Shown here piece by piece: positions 26,193-34,729 of a DNA stretch of 64,000 nt. Each line of letters starts with the position of its first letter. The first letter of the stretch is position 1. Both the position numbers and the translations under genes were made by a program. Origin of the DNA: Desulfosporosinus shakirovi (GTDB lineage Bacteria > Bacillota > Desulfitobacteriia > Desulfitobacteriales > Desulfitobacteriaceae); assembly GCF_020595055.1 (NCBI RefSeq), contig NZ_JAJDOO010000002.1, positions 186,001 through 250,000 of the forward strand, written 5' to 3'. Below the pieces are notes generated by a model that worked only from the letters and a program-made list of their open reading frames with translations, was not told where the DNA came from and did no database searches.

Positions 26193-26735
26193 ATGACAGA
26201 AACAAAGTATACGACCCAGGAACAAATAGAGGCAATGCGACAAGAAATCCAACGTGAAAAAGAAAAGATGGCGGGAATATCTTCAGGAAAAGAACCGTCC
26301 GGAGGCCTGCTGCCGCAAAGAAGGCAGGCTATGAAAACAGTCGGTGGGGCTATATTTTTAGCTCTCTGCTTACTCATTGTGTGGTCCATTATTTCGATCC
26401 AAATGACAAAGAGCAGGGGAGAAATTCCCAACATCCTGGGTTTTCAACTTTTTGCTATAGAGTCCGGCAGTATGGAGCCTACGCTGAAGATCGGAGCAGT
26501 GATTGTCAGTCGGAAACCTAAAAACCCGGAAAATCTCAAAATAAATGACATTGTTACATTTAAAACCTTATCCAATGCTATTGTCACCCATCGGATTATT
26601 GAGGTGGTTGTTAATGACGACGGCAGTGAATCTTACCGTACAAAGGGGGATAATCCGGGAAATTCAGCGGATCAGGAACTACTCACCTCAAACCGGGTGA
26701 TCGGAGTTTTTGTTGCCAAAATACCCTTAACCTAA
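26193..26735 (+). CDS. sipW: SipW-type (ER-type) signal peptidase I
   Basis: A 180-residue membrane peptidase. One transmembrane helix (about residues 50-70) precedes the catalytic block IESGSMEPTL (Ser about residue 92) and VTHRII (His about 132). This Ser-His arrangement, in place of the bacterial Ser-Lys, is that of SipW, archaeal and endoplasmic reticulum signal peptidases. TKGDNPGNSAD (about 152-162) carries the conserved aspartate. The usual C-terminal transmembrane helix is absent. The neighbouring secreted proteins carry SipW-type signal peptides, so they are its probable substrates. The 46-residue charged N-terminal tail is unusual. The start ATG 26193 follows AGGTTGAGGC, a modest site. 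Confidence 0.9.
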   Translation: MTETKYTTQEQIEAMRQEIQREKEKMAGISSGKEPSGGLLPQRRQAMKTVGGAIFLALCLLIVWSIISIQMTKSRGEIPNILGFQLFAIESGSMEPTLKIGAVIVSRKPKNPENLKINDIVTFKTLSNAIVTHRIIEVVVNDDGSESYRTKGDNPGNSADQELLTSNRVIGVFVAKIPLT

Positions 26736-26760
26736 AGCAAATCTTAGGGGAGAAATAGAG

Positions 26761-27726
26761 ATGAAACATGGTCCTCAACGGATTGTAATGATGGAAGGCA
26801 TCTCCTCCGGCGAACATTTTTTGGTTGGTGGAGAGATACCTCGGCGAGTGTTGGACGACATCACCCTGTCGATCAGAAAGGCGGAAGCCTGGGGTATCAA
26901 TGGGACGTCATTATTTGAGATCAGATTGTTGCTGGAAATCATGGCCAACATCAGACCCTATGACAGGGGTAAATGCGCTTTGATCGAGCGGGGCATGATG
27001 AGGCGCAAACGCGTGATCTTAAGACATGTCTTTTATATCGGAAGCTCCGAAATGCTTTACAACAATATGAATGTGCTGGAATTTCTGATGTTCGCTACCG
27101 CCAAGTTCAAGATCGATAAGGTGGTGCTTCAGGAACAGATTTTTGAATTAATTATAACTATAGGACTGGGCCACCTTTCCCTGACACCCAACCATATGCT
27201 GACTCGAGAGGAAAAGGCCGTCATCACCTTAATTGCGGCCGCATACTCGGACAGTCTGATGATCGTATTCAATCTTCCTGAATACGTATGGGATGAAGTG
27301 CTCATTGATGCTATCGCCCAGATCACAAGCTTTATCAGGGAGCGGGGAAAAACCCTGATCATCGCAACACAAAACTGTCTTTTGATCGAGAAGGCTTGTT
27401 CCCATACGGCAATACTGCAGGATGGACAATTAATATTCAACGGCACGGTGGAAGATTTTCGTTTGAATTTTGACAAAGTGGAAGTGATTATCCGGGATAA
27501 AGCTGTCCACGCCGTGAGGGAAAAACTCGCCCTGTTGTTCCCCGCCTATAAGCTAGTCTCCAAAGACGACAGCCTGATGATTAGTAGCATTGGTTCAGAA
27601 ACAATTGACCATGGAGCAATCTATAAAAAAATCCTAGAATCCGGCTTTACGCCAGACTCAATAGAGATTAATCCTAAAACAGTGGAAAATGCCTATAAGG
27701 AGCTTATGCGGCAGCATGATTTATAA
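26761..27726 (+). CDS. Degenerate ABC-transporter ATPase-like protein (predicted inactive)
   Basis: At 321 residues it keeps the length and order of an ABC ATPase domain, but every catalytic motif is gone. The Walker A position reads WGINGTSLFEI (no GKS/T). The Q-loop region VFYIGSSEMLYNNMNVLEFL keeps the family's VLEFL-type helix. The signature LSGGE becomes LTREEKAV, Walker B becomes MIVFNLPEYV, and the switch histidine segment is IIATQNCLL. The tail AILQDGQLIFNGTVEDF is still typical. The frame is open, has a good ribosome binding site (AGGGGAGAAA), and is coupled to the permease gene downstream. It looks like a maintained pseudo-ATPase rather than decay. Confidence 0.75.
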   Translation: MKHGPQRIVMMEGISSGEHFLVGGEIPRRVLDDITLSIRKAEAWGINGTSLFEIRLLLEIMANIRPYDRGKCALIERGMMRRKRVILRHVFYIGSSEMLYNNMNVLEFLMFATAKFKIDKVVLQEQIFELIITIGLGHLSLTPNHMLTREEKAVITLIAAAYSDSLMIVFNLPEYVWDEVLIDAIAQITSFIRERGKTLIIATQNCLLIEKACSHTAILQDGQLIFNGTVEDFRLNFDKVEVIIRDKAVHAVREKLALLFPAYKLVSKDDSLMISSIGSETIDHGAIYKKILESGFTPDSIEINPKTVENAYKELMRQHDL

Positions 27727-29116
27727 AAATAGTTATTTCAAGAAAGAACTTCGTCAAGCCTACATGGGAAATAAAGTCAGCACTAATCGAAAAATGGCCT
27801 CTGCTCTCTTTCTGGGCCTTTTTTCCTTTGCTCTTTACTTTGTGGTTCAGACTCTCCAGAAAAGCGTGCTTTCCGATGTTGTTCCCGAAATTATGCAGGC
27901 CAGTTACTTTTCCACAGTTTACCTTTACATTCACATAGCTGCTGTTTTTAATATCATCTATTTCATTGCCTACTATGACTATCTTTTTTTCTCGGAAATC
28001 AGAAACAACTCTTGGTATCTCTTGATTCAAATGGGCTATCAGCCGGGGATCATGTTTATTGCCAAGTTTTTTGCCCTAATGTATTCTGTGATCCTGATTT
28101 ATTCCGTTGGCTTTGTGGTGACGATAATCCTCACCTTTCTGCTGAAATACACCTTTATAGTGTCCTATCTGCCCACCCTTTACTTAGCAGGGCTGGGAGA
28201 CCTTCTCCTCATCACGATCCTTTCTATGACGTTTTCCCTCTACGCTAAGACTGTAATTAATGGCCGTTATTGGACTTTCTTCTCCGCCGCGCTTGTCTTC
28301 GTGCTAAAAATAACGTTGGGACAGTATGCAATCATTTCCAACCGTGTGTCAATGCAGAACATCTTTACTCTGTTCGATGTGAAGCTATCATCCTATTGGC
28401 CGGTTGGGGTGGTGATCATGATGGCTTGCTGCCTGATATGTCTGTTTCGGAGCAAAAATTTGGCCAAGTACTACAACCTTCCTACCGACGCAGCCATCCT
28501 GCCGACAGGTATGGAACTTGTAGAAATCGATTCCAAAACGGGCAAGCAGAAATTGATCGGCAGCAAGGCCAAGCAAGGATGGCGCGGCCGAATCGTCGAT
28601 ACGGTGACCACCCTATTCCTGATTGTTTTCATTTGTGCTGCCCTGGCCTTTAATTTCTTCATTATTTTGATCAATGCATCCACACCTGGTCAAGAGGTCA
28701 CCATACGTGGAGTGATCCCCTTTGTGTTTAGCACCAGTACCATGCAGCCGGAGATTATGATCAACGATCTGGCCTATTTTCAGAAAATAGATGTCCAGTA
28801 CCCGATCAAGGAAGGGCAAATCATTCTTTTTGAAGAGAATAATGTGCTCTTTGTAGAAAGGGTCATTACCACGAAAGGAAACCAATTAAACGTGGATATT
28901 GACAATTATCCGCCCATGTCCCAGATTGGGGCAATGAAGAAAACAGTGACACGACAGGCCGTACACGGCGTATACAGCGGCAGGAACCGCTGGCTGGGAG
29001 CGCTGATTCTTTTTGCCAATACCATTGTGGGCAGGTTGCTCTTTTTGCTGGTTCCGGCGGTTCTGTTGTTTTATCAGGGACAGATTTATAAGTATTTCAA
29101 AAAGGATTATAAGTAA
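27716..29116 (+). CDS. ABC-permease-like membrane protein fused to an inactive signal-peptidase-like domain
   Basis: About 466 residues. The N-terminal half has roughly six transmembrane helices, like an ABC-2-type permease. After a cytoplasmic link (about residues 245-290) and another helix comes a segment aligning with SipW: FVFSTSTMQPEIMINDL corresponds to FAIESGSMEPTLKIGAV. The nucleophilic serine before Met is threonine, and VLFVERVI replaces VTHRII, so histidine is glutamate. A final transmembrane helix follows (RLLFLLVPAVLLFY). ATG 27716 overlaps the end of the pseudo-ATPase gene, which implies translational coupling; an in-frame ATG at 27689 is possible but has no good ribosome binding site. 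Its job may be to present or hold SipW substrates; this is inference. Confidence 0.72.
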   Translation: MIYKNSYFKKELRQAYMGNKVSTNRKMASALFLGLFSFALYFVVQTLQKSVLSDVVPEIMQASYFSTVYLYIHIAAVFNIIYFIAYYDYLFFSEIRNNSWYLLIQMGYQPGIMFIAKFFALMYSVILIYSVGFVVTIILTFLLKYTFIVSYLPTLYLAGLGDLLLITILSMTFSLYAKTVINGRYWTFFSAALVFVLKITLGQYAIISNRVSMQNIFTLFDVKLSSYWPVGVVIMMACCLICLFRSKNLAKYYNLPTDAAILPTGMELVEIDSKTGKQKLIGSKAKQGWRGRIVDTVTTLFLIVFICAALAFNFFIILINASTPGQEVTIRGVIPFVFSTSTMQPEIMINDLAYFQKIDVQYPIKEGQIILFEENNVLFVERVITTKGNQLNVDIDNYPPMSQIGAMKKTVTRQAVHGVYSGRNRWLGALILFANTIVGRLLFLLVPAVLLFYQGQIYKYFKKDYK

Positions 29117-29288
29117 AAGTAGAAATCCAAGGTATTGTTTTAGCGAATCCTATTTGTCACTCTGTAATGTTAACCAATCAATAATTTAATTGAGGTTGCT
29201 TTGGATTGGTGTTATTGCTATGGGATATGATGGGGAGTTAATCTCGGTTGGAGGAGCTTATTAACAGAAAAAATAGCTCATTTTCAAA

Positions 29289-29337
29289 TTGACATATGTA
29301 GATAATTTATATAGTTTTAATATGGCGTTAATTAACG
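29289..29337 (+). promoter_or_regulatory. Promoter-like sequence with 12-bp palindrome upstream of the ADP-ribosylglycohydrolase
   Basis: TTGACA (29289-29294) and TATAGT (29310-29315) are 15 bases apart. CGTTAATTAACG (29326-29337), a perfect palindrome, follows where a repressor would block the start. The TTGACATATG here is the same ten bases found in the inverted repeat at 3666. The remaining bases of 29117-29389 hold nothing recognisable. Confidence 0.4.
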
Positions 29338-29389
29338 TTGTTATAAGCTCAAATAATACATGGTCGACAAAATAGGGGGAGTGGTTCAT

Positions 29390-30340
29390 TTGAAACGAGA
29401 TGCAATAATTGGCGGAGTCATGGGGGTAATTATCGGCGACGCTTTAGGGTTACCTGTCCAGTTCATGACGAAAACAGAAATAAAGAAAAACCCGATCACG
29501 GATATGACAGGGGGAGGTGTCTTCGGACTTGAACCGGGAGCGTGGTCGGACGATAGTTCTCTTACACTCTGTCTGGCTGAAAGCCTTTATGATGTGGGCT
29601 ATAATCCCGCTGATATTGCTCGGCGTTTTGTGATGTGGTATCGTGATGGCTATTTGACCCCGTCGGGCAAGTCCTTTGATGTAGGCGGAACGACAGAAAT
29701 AGCCATGAAGAGATTGATCCATGGTGTCGCTCCATTTAAAGCGGGTCCTACTGATGCTAAAAGTAATGGGAATGGAAGCCTGATGCGAATTCTTCCGGCA
29801 ACCCTTTTTTTCGCCCATGAATCTGATTACACTCTGATTCAACGGATATGTGAAGTTTCCAAAATAACGCACGGACATCCACGCAGCCAATTGGCCTGCA
29901 GTTTGTATTCTCTGTTCGTGAGAGAATTACTAAAAGGTAGCACTCCCCAAAAAGCCTATGACACCATGCTGCTTAAATCTCAAACTGTGTTTTTTATAGA
30001 CCGCAAAATTGGTAAGCAATTAAGTCATTTTAAACGTATTATTAGCGGTGAACTTCCCGATCTTGATGAACGTGATATAAAATCGGGGGGGTATGTAGTT
30101 GAATCCTTGGAGGCTGCTCTCTGGAGCTTTCTCACCACATCGTCGTTTGAGGACGCAGTGCTCAAAGCAGTAAACTTAGGTTGGGATACGGATACAGTGG
30201 GAGCAATTACGGGTAGTATGGCTGGTGTTCATTATGGGTATTCGAACATTCCCGATCATTGGCTGAGGAAACTATTAGACTATGAAAAAATAATGAGTCT
30301 AACTAATCAATTTGCAGAACGGGTATTACAAACAAAGTGA
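29390..30340 (+). CDS. ADP-ribosylglycohydrolase (DraG/ARH family)
   Basis: A 316-residue all-helical hydrolase that removes ADP-ribose from proteins or small molecules with two Mg2+ ions. GVIIGDALGLPVQ (about residues 13-25) and AWSDDSSLTLCLAE (about 50-63, metal-binding Asp pair) are conserved. KSNGNGSLMRILP (about 124-136) and the C-terminal NLGWDTDTVGAITGSMAG (about 262-279) complete the metal site. The TTG at 29390 after AGGGGGAG is a better start than the in-frame ATG at 29360, which lacks a ribosome binding site. No DraT transferase or nitrogenase gene is nearby, so the target is unknown. Confidence 0.9.
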   Translation: MKRDAIIGGVMGVIIGDALGLPVQFMTKTEIKKNPITDMTGGGVFGLEPGAWSDDSSLTLCLAESLYDVGYNPADIARRFVMWYRDGYLTPSGKSFDVGGTTEIAMKRLIHGVAPFKAGPTDAKSNGNGSLMRILPATLFFAHESDYTLIQRICEVSKITHGHPRSQLACSLYSLFVRELLKGSTPQKAYDTMLLKSQTVFFIDRKIGKQLSHFKRIISGELPDLDERDIKSGGYVVESLEAALWSFLTTSSFEDAVLKAVNLGWDTDTVGAITGSMAGVHYGYSNIPDHWLRKLLDYEKIMSLTNQFAERVLQTK

Positions 30341-30452
30341 TTAACTTAAGGCCTGTGATGTGTAGAGTTTTCAAAATCAATTTAAATTACTTATTGACAA
30401 CATAAGTTAAAAATGCTAACATAAAGTTCTGGCTTAAACGGCCACTCAATCT

Positions 30453-30527
<75 letters not shown>

Positions 30528-30535
30528 ATCAATTT

Positions 30536-30622
30536 GCCGATGTGGCGTAACTGGCAGACGCACGGGACTTAAAATCCCGCGGAGTAACATCCGTACCGGT
30601 TCGATTCCGGTCATCGGCACCA
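30536..30622 (+). tRNA. tRNA-Leu (anticodon TAA)
   Basis: The acceptor stem GCCGATG pairs with CATCGGC, with discriminator A and encoded CCA. The anticodon arm CGGGA-CTTAAAA-TCCCG shows TAA. A long variable arm (CGGAGTAACATCCG) marks class II, and the T-arm is GGTTCGATTCC. Confidence 0.96.
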
Positions 30623-30638
30623 TACAGACTACTTAGCA

Positions 30639-30678
30639 AACCTCGAAATCCTTTGATTATGGATTTCGGGGTTTTTTA
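30639..30678 (+). terminator. Terminator of the tRNA pair
   Basis: CCTCGAAATCC and GGATTTCGGGG form an 11-bp stem (one G-U), followed by TTTTTT. Confidence 0.92.
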
Positions 30679-30780
30679 TACGTGGGTTGGACGAAGGTTA
30701 CACCCTTACCGGGATGGCCTTAATAGGGAGTTAAAAACGATGTACAGTAAACCAAATAGTTAATGTCAGACCCGGCCGAA

Positions 30781-30820
30781 CTTGTCCCAGAATCTTACGC
30801 GCGTAAGATTCTGGGACAAG
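30781..30820. repeat. 40-bp perfect palindrome with no spacer
   Basis: CTTGTCCCAGAATCTTACGC is followed directly by its exact reverse complement. There is no T-tract. It lies between the tRNA terminator and azlD, flanked by two imperfect copies of CACCCTT-CGGGAT-GCC (near 30703 and 30840). It could be a dispersed intergenic repeat or a mobile-element end; no coding remnant is beside it. Confidence 0.9.
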
Positions 30821-30908
30821 CCCGAGGAGAAGGCTCCCACCCTTGTCGGGATTGCCCAAATTCTGATTTTAGAGCCTTCCGTCATTGTATGCTTTTGAAG
30901 TAAGTACT

Positions 30909-31226
30909 CTATAATAACTTCAGGATAAACATAACTGACATTCCCAGACCCAAGGTGACGATAATATTACGGCTCTTATAGGCCACAAAAGCAGCAACTA
31001 TACCCGCAATCAGGTAATGGTTGTGTAAACTAATATCCAAATATCCTTTAGGCAAAAGTAACAAAGGTATAATTAAGGACGTCAATATTGCCACTGGGAC
31101 ATATTTTAACCATCTGTTTAACCAAATTGGAACCCCTGTAAACCGGAACAAAGCTAGCGCACCAAATCTGGTGAAATATGTAACCAAGGTCATCCCTATA
31201 ATGATGTATAAAACTTCACTGCGCAT
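30909..31226 (-). CDS. azlD: AzlD-family branched-chain amino acid export subunit
   Basis: A 105-residue membrane protein with three or four helices that begins MRSEVLYIIIGMTLVTYFTR; the TYFTRFGAL motif is typical of AzlD. It works with AzlC, whose gene overlaps it by 11 bases, to export branched-chain amino acids or analogues. The small size and order azlC-azlD are normal. Its start is inside the azlC end, indicating translational coupling on the minus strand. The 180 bases beyond its stop hold no clear terminator. Confidence 0.9.
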   Translation of the reverse strand: MRSEVLYIIIGMTLVTYFTRFGALALFRFTGVPIWLNRWLKYVPVAILTSLIIPLLLLPKGYLDISLHNHYLIAGIVAAFVAYKSRNIIVTLGLGMSVMFILKLL

Positions 31227-31947
31227 GCTCGCTATCCCCCTCTAATAAACCCCCTATTAAACTGGCTATAAGGCAGGCGATAATAATATACCATTTACCT
31301 GGTAAGTAAAGGGCAGCAAATACTGAAACCACTGCAGCTATACCGAATACAATTAGACTGATGCGGTCTGCCAACAGCGGTATCAGTAATACCAAAAAAG
31401 TTGCCGGCATGGCAAAATCAAGCCCCCAAGTTAAAGGGTCGGAAATGTATCCCCCCAAAACTACCCCGGTAACAGTAGACAAAACCCAAACTAAATAAAG
31501 TACAATACTCACAGTCAATTGATAAGGCACACTGTATCCGGTCTTGTGAATTCGGCTAATGGTCAAGGCATAGGCTTCATCGGTCAAAAAGAATGCCAGG
31601 AATGCTTGAAGAGGAAAAGGCAGTCTAACCATATAGGGCGCCAAAGATGATCCCATGATCAAGTGGCGTAAGTTTACCAGTAAGGTTGTAAACATAAGAA
31701 TTCCCCAGCCCGTTATGCCTGCGCCCAGCATGGTAATGCCAATAAACTGTGACGCACCGGCAAAAACAAAAACAGACATTAGAATAGTTTCTATTCCTGA
31801 CATTTTTGCTGTAAGCCCCATTATCCCACAGGTGATACCAAAGGGCACTACCCCAAGCACCACTGGGGTGCATTCGCGAAGTGCAACCCATACTTCTTCT
31901 GCTAGTTCGTTCTTACCTGAGAGGAGATTTGATAGCAGCATAATCAT
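31216..31947 (-). CDS. azlC: AzlC-family branched-chain amino acid export protein
   Basis: A 243-residue membrane protein. The PVVLGVVPFGITCGIMGL segment (about residues 28-45), FAGASQFIGITML (about 62-74) and LLVNLRHLIMGSSLAPY (about 89-105) are conserved AzlC blocks. With AzlD it forms an exporter for leucine, isoleucine, valine or toxic analogues such as 4-azaleucine. It diverges from a MocR-type regulator, which is the probable controller. Two in-frame ATGs are possible (31947 and 31941); the second has better spacing from AGGTAGGTGG. Confidence 0.92.
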   Translation of the reverse strand: MIMLLSNLLSGKNELAEEVWVALRECTPVVLGVVPFGITCGIMGLTAKMSGIETILMSVFVFAGASQFIGITMLGAGITGWGILMFTTLLVNLRHLIMGSSLAPYMVRLPFPLQAFLAFFLTDEAYALTISRIHKTGYSVPYQLTVSIVLYLVWVLSTVTGVVLGGYISDPLTWGLDFAMPATFLVLLIPLLADRISLIVFGIAAVVSVFAALYLPGKWYIIIACLIASLIGGLLEGDSEHAQ

Positions 31948-32001
31948 CCACCTACCTTTAATATTTCTTTAAATCTTAACGAGTAGCCAAAATATTGTAA
32001 A

Positions 32002-32035
32002 TATCCAATTGTGCTTATATAATATAAATTGGATA
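32002..32035. promoter_or_regulatory. Inverted repeat between azlCD and the MocR regulator
   Basis: TATCCAATT (32002-32010) and AATTGGATA (32027-32035) form a perfect 9-bp inverted repeat, 16 bases apart, in the 109-base divergent region. The spacing of about 2.5 helical turns suits a dimeric MocR/GntR regulator. TATAAT is present between the arms. Confidence 0.6.
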
Positions 32036-32056
32036 CAAAATAAGGAGAAATACTAA

Positions 32057-33568
32057 ATGGATATATCCAAATACCTAAATAGCGCAGAATTGGATACCTT
32101 TAATAAGCAACCGCTCTATCTGCAAATTTCCTTACTCATTGCTGACAAAATCCAAAAACAAATCCTGCCTTCAGGTACGAAGCTGCCCCCTGAACGGGAA
32201 TTAGCTGACCTCTTTGCTGTAAGCCGTACAACTGCTATCAATGCCTATCGTAAGTTGGAACAGCAGGGATTGGTATGGACAAAAGTGGGCAGCGGGACTT
32301 ATGTAGCCCAAGCACGTGATTTAGAGTCTTTATCTGAAGTTCCCTGGCCCCAACTGTTTACTGCCTATCCTCAAAACCCGTTAGCGTCAATCCTGAGGGA
32401 TCTGGTTTCAACTAATGCTCCGGGTACTATATCTCTAGCCGCAGGTATGCCTGATCCGGCCCTTTATCCTCTGGAAACCTTTACCGAGTTATTTAACCAC
32501 AATATTGGAACTGTCCCCCCTGCAGATTTTGGACATATTCCTACAGAAGGTTATTACCCATTGAGAAGGGCAATTGCCGCAATGTTGAGCGAGAAGGGGA
32601 TACAGGCTTCGACGGAGAACATACTAACTCTCTCAGGATCCCAACAAGGCTTATATTTACTAAGTAAAGTGTTATTGGAACCTGGCGACTATGTTGTGAT
32701 GGAAACACCAACCTTTATCGGTGCTATCCAAGTTTTTCAGGCTGCAGGAGCAAGGGTTTTAAGCCTGCCTTACTCGGAAAAATTTTCAATAGAGCTGTTG
32801 GAGGACTTTCTCATTCGCTACCGGCCGAAATTGTTATATATCATCCCTACCTATCAAAACCCGACCGGCAGGGTAATGCCGGAACATGAGCGCAAAGATT
32901 TGGTAAAACTCGCAAAACGTCATCGGCTTGTTATAGTGGAAGATGACCCTTACAGCGATTTGTGTTATGGTGAACAGCCGCCTCAGGCTCTTAAAGCAAT
33001 GGATTCCTACGGAGGAGTAGTTTATCTGGGGACTTTCTCAAAAATTCTATTCCCAGGTTTACGTACAGGCTATCTTACAGGTCCGCCTGTTTTGATCAAT
33101 CGGCTTGCCTTAGAAAAACAGTTTATTGACCTGCACTCAAACAACATAGCCCAATGGCTTGTGACGATGTTCTTAAATGAAGGGAAGCTTGCAGAGCATC
33201 TGACCAAGGTTCGGAAAGAATACAAAAAACGCCGAGATACAATGGCAAAAGCTCTCCGGCATTTGTGTGTAAAAGATATTGATTTTACCGTACCAGAGGG
33301 AGGGTTTTACTTTTGGTGTAAGTTAAAACAAGCGGGCACTTCCCAACAACTCTTACAAGCTGCTGCAAAAAACCGAATTTCCTTTGTCCCTGGCGAAGCT
33401 TTCCATACAGTACCCACCCCTGGTAAAGAGTTTCGTCTCTGTTTTACAACTCACAATGAAACCTTTTTGATTGAAAGCGTGCAGCGCTTAGCCAAAACCT
33501 TGACACAAATAACAAAAAAGGATAACGATAACGATGCACCACCTTCTTCGGTATGGCCGATTATTTAA
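32057..33568 (+). CDS. MocR/PdxR-type regulator (GntR wHTH fused to PLP aminotransferase domain)
   Basis: A 503-residue protein. Residues about 15-85 form a GntR-type winged helix (LPPERELADLFAVSRTTAINAY). The rest is a fold-type I aminotransferase domain. SGSQQGLYL is near residue 195, IPTYQNPTGRVMP (about 264-276) gives the Asn of the PLP site, and EDDPYSDLCY (about 295-304) gives the Asp. TFSKILFPGLRTGY (about 323-336) carries the PLP lysine. Such proteins usually regulate rather than transaminate. It diverges from azlCD with an inverted repeat between, so azlCD is the likely target. A terminator follows. AAGGAGAAATACTAA precedes ATG 32057. Confidence 0.93.
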   Translation: MDISKYLNSAELDTFNKQPLYLQISLLIADKIQKQILPSGTKLPPERELADLFAVSRTTAINAYRKLEQQGLVWTKVGSGTYVAQARDLESLSEVPWPQLFTAYPQNPLASILRDLVSTNAPGTISLAAGMPDPALYPLETFTELFNHNIGTVPPADFGHIPTEGYYPLRRAIAAMLSEKGIQASTENILTLSGSQQGLYLLSKVLLEPGDYVVMETPTFIGAIQVFQAAGARVLSLPYSEKFSIELLEDFLIRYRPKLLYIIPTYQNPTGRVMPEHERKDLVKLAKRHRLVIVEDDPYSDLCYGEQPPQALKAMDSYGGVVYLGTFSKILFPGLRTGYLTGPPVLINRLALEKQFIDLHSNNIAQWLVTMFLNEGKLAEHLTKVRKEYKKRRDTMAKALRHLCVKDIDFTVPEGGFYFWCKLKQAGTSQQLLQAAAKNRISFVPGEAFHTVPTPGKEFRLCFTTHNETFLIESVQRLAKTLTQITKKDNDNDAPPSSVWPII

Positions 33569-33599
33569 CCTAGCGAGGAAGAATTAGACAAACAAAACT

Positions 33600-33632
33600 C
33601 CCACCTTTGTTGATTTCAACGAAAGGTGGGGT
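33600..33632. terminator. Bidirectional terminator between the MocR gene and the recombinase gene
   Basis: CCCACCTTTGTTGA pairs with TCAACGAAAGGTGGG (one bulge). It lies between convergent genes. Confidence 0.8.
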
Positions 33633-33643
33633 TAACAAATTCC

Positions 33644-34636
33644 CTACTTAAACTTTATTAATTCGGCTGAACGTTTAAGTTGTTCATCTAGAACCTTAGC
33701 ATATATTCTTGTTGTTCTGGGGTCGGTATGTCCTAAAGCGTCTTGTACAATTGCAAGGTTTTCCGTTTCACGGAGTAGCAATGTGGCAAAGGTTGAACGC
33801 ATTTTATGTGCGCTAAAACCGTCAGTATTATGTCCCAATGTCTTAAGAATTTCCATATATTTTGTTATAAGATTTTGTACTGCTCTTGTGCTTATGCGTT
33901 TTCCTTGCATGGAGAGAAATAATGCTTCTGATTTGCCTTGAGCATATCGTTGTCGTTCATTTTGAAGATAATCGTCCAATGCTTCCTTGATTTCAGTATT
34001 AAAGTAAACGACAGTTTCTTTATTTCCTTTACGAATAACTTCAAAGTAGCCTTTACTAAGGTTTGTAGTTGTGAGATTAAGATGACAGAGTTCGGATAAA
34101 CGCAATCCTGTACCAATAAAGGTTAGAAATATTGCGTAATTGCGTTTTTCAGTATATGCGTGATATTTAAGTTGTTCCTTAGATAAACCAACACCGTTCT
34201 GTAAAACGTCAGTTAGGTCAGCAATTTCATTAGGCTCAAGAGCTTTAGGAAGCTTTTGGTTGACATTAATCGGATCTAGTTTGATAGTAACATCTTTAGA
34301 AATCATATCCTCGCGCAGCAAATAACGATAAAGGGATTTTATGACTGCTTGTTTACGAGCGAGAGCGCGCACACCATTATTGCGTTCAACGCTGGCCCAG
34401 CTCAAATAAGCTTCGATGTCGCGGTGTCCAATGTTTTCAACTAGTAATAAGCTTACGTCAACAGGAGAAGAGGGGAAAGAAGCCTTAGAATTGCATAGGT
34501 ACTGAAAAAATAAACGAAGTTCATTGGTATAGGCATATTGGGTATTTTTTGACTTATTTATGACTGCAAGGTGATTAATATAATCTTGTGCGAAATGTGG
34601 AAGGGGAGAGGAAGTTAACCCATTATTATGATTCAA
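33644..34636 (-). CDS. Tyrosine recombinase, XerC/D-like phage-integrase family
   Basis: A 330-residue site-specific recombinase. The N-terminal SAM-like DNA-binding domain (FAQDYINHL to about residue 125) precedes the catalytic domain. Arginine I lies in GTGLRLSELCHL (about 178-189), and HKMRSTFATLLLRE (about 272-285) holds the HxxR. GHTDPRTTRIYAK (about 295-307) holds the second histidine and the tyrosine nucleophile. TTG 34636 is chosen because GGAGG lies 10 bases upstream; upstream ATGs lack a site. No other phage or transposon gene is next to it. It is too far from any dif-like site that I can see for me to call it XerC or XerD; it could be the leftover of an integrated element. Confidence 0.88.
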   Translation of the reverse strand: MNHNNGLTSSPLPHFAQDYINHLAVINKSKNTQYAYTNELRLFFQYLCNSKASFPSSPVDVSLLLVENIGHRDIEAYLSWASVERNNGVRALARKQAVIKSLYRYLLREDMISKDVTIKLDPINVNQKLPKALEPNEIADLTDVLQNGVGLSKEQLKYHAYTEKRNYAIFLTFIGTGLRLSELCHLNLTTTNLSKGYFEVIRKGNKETVVYFNTEIKEALDDYLQNERQRYAQGKSEALFLSMQGKRISTRAVQNLITKYMEILKTLGHNTDGFSAHKMRSTFATLLLRETENLAIVQDALGHTDPRTTRIYAKVLDEQLKRSAELIKFK

Positions 34637-34729
34637 GAGAACCGTACCTCCGTCAGTTTGATACAACATAGCGATTATTCTAAGTAAATTATTATCGATA
34701 ATTATATATATAAACCTTACAACATTCAA

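Noticed and set aside
33644-34636. XerC/XerD housekeeping recombinase or prophage integrase
   Set aside because: The catalytic residues are right, but no dif-like site, phage gene or attachment repeat was found nearby, so only the family is called.
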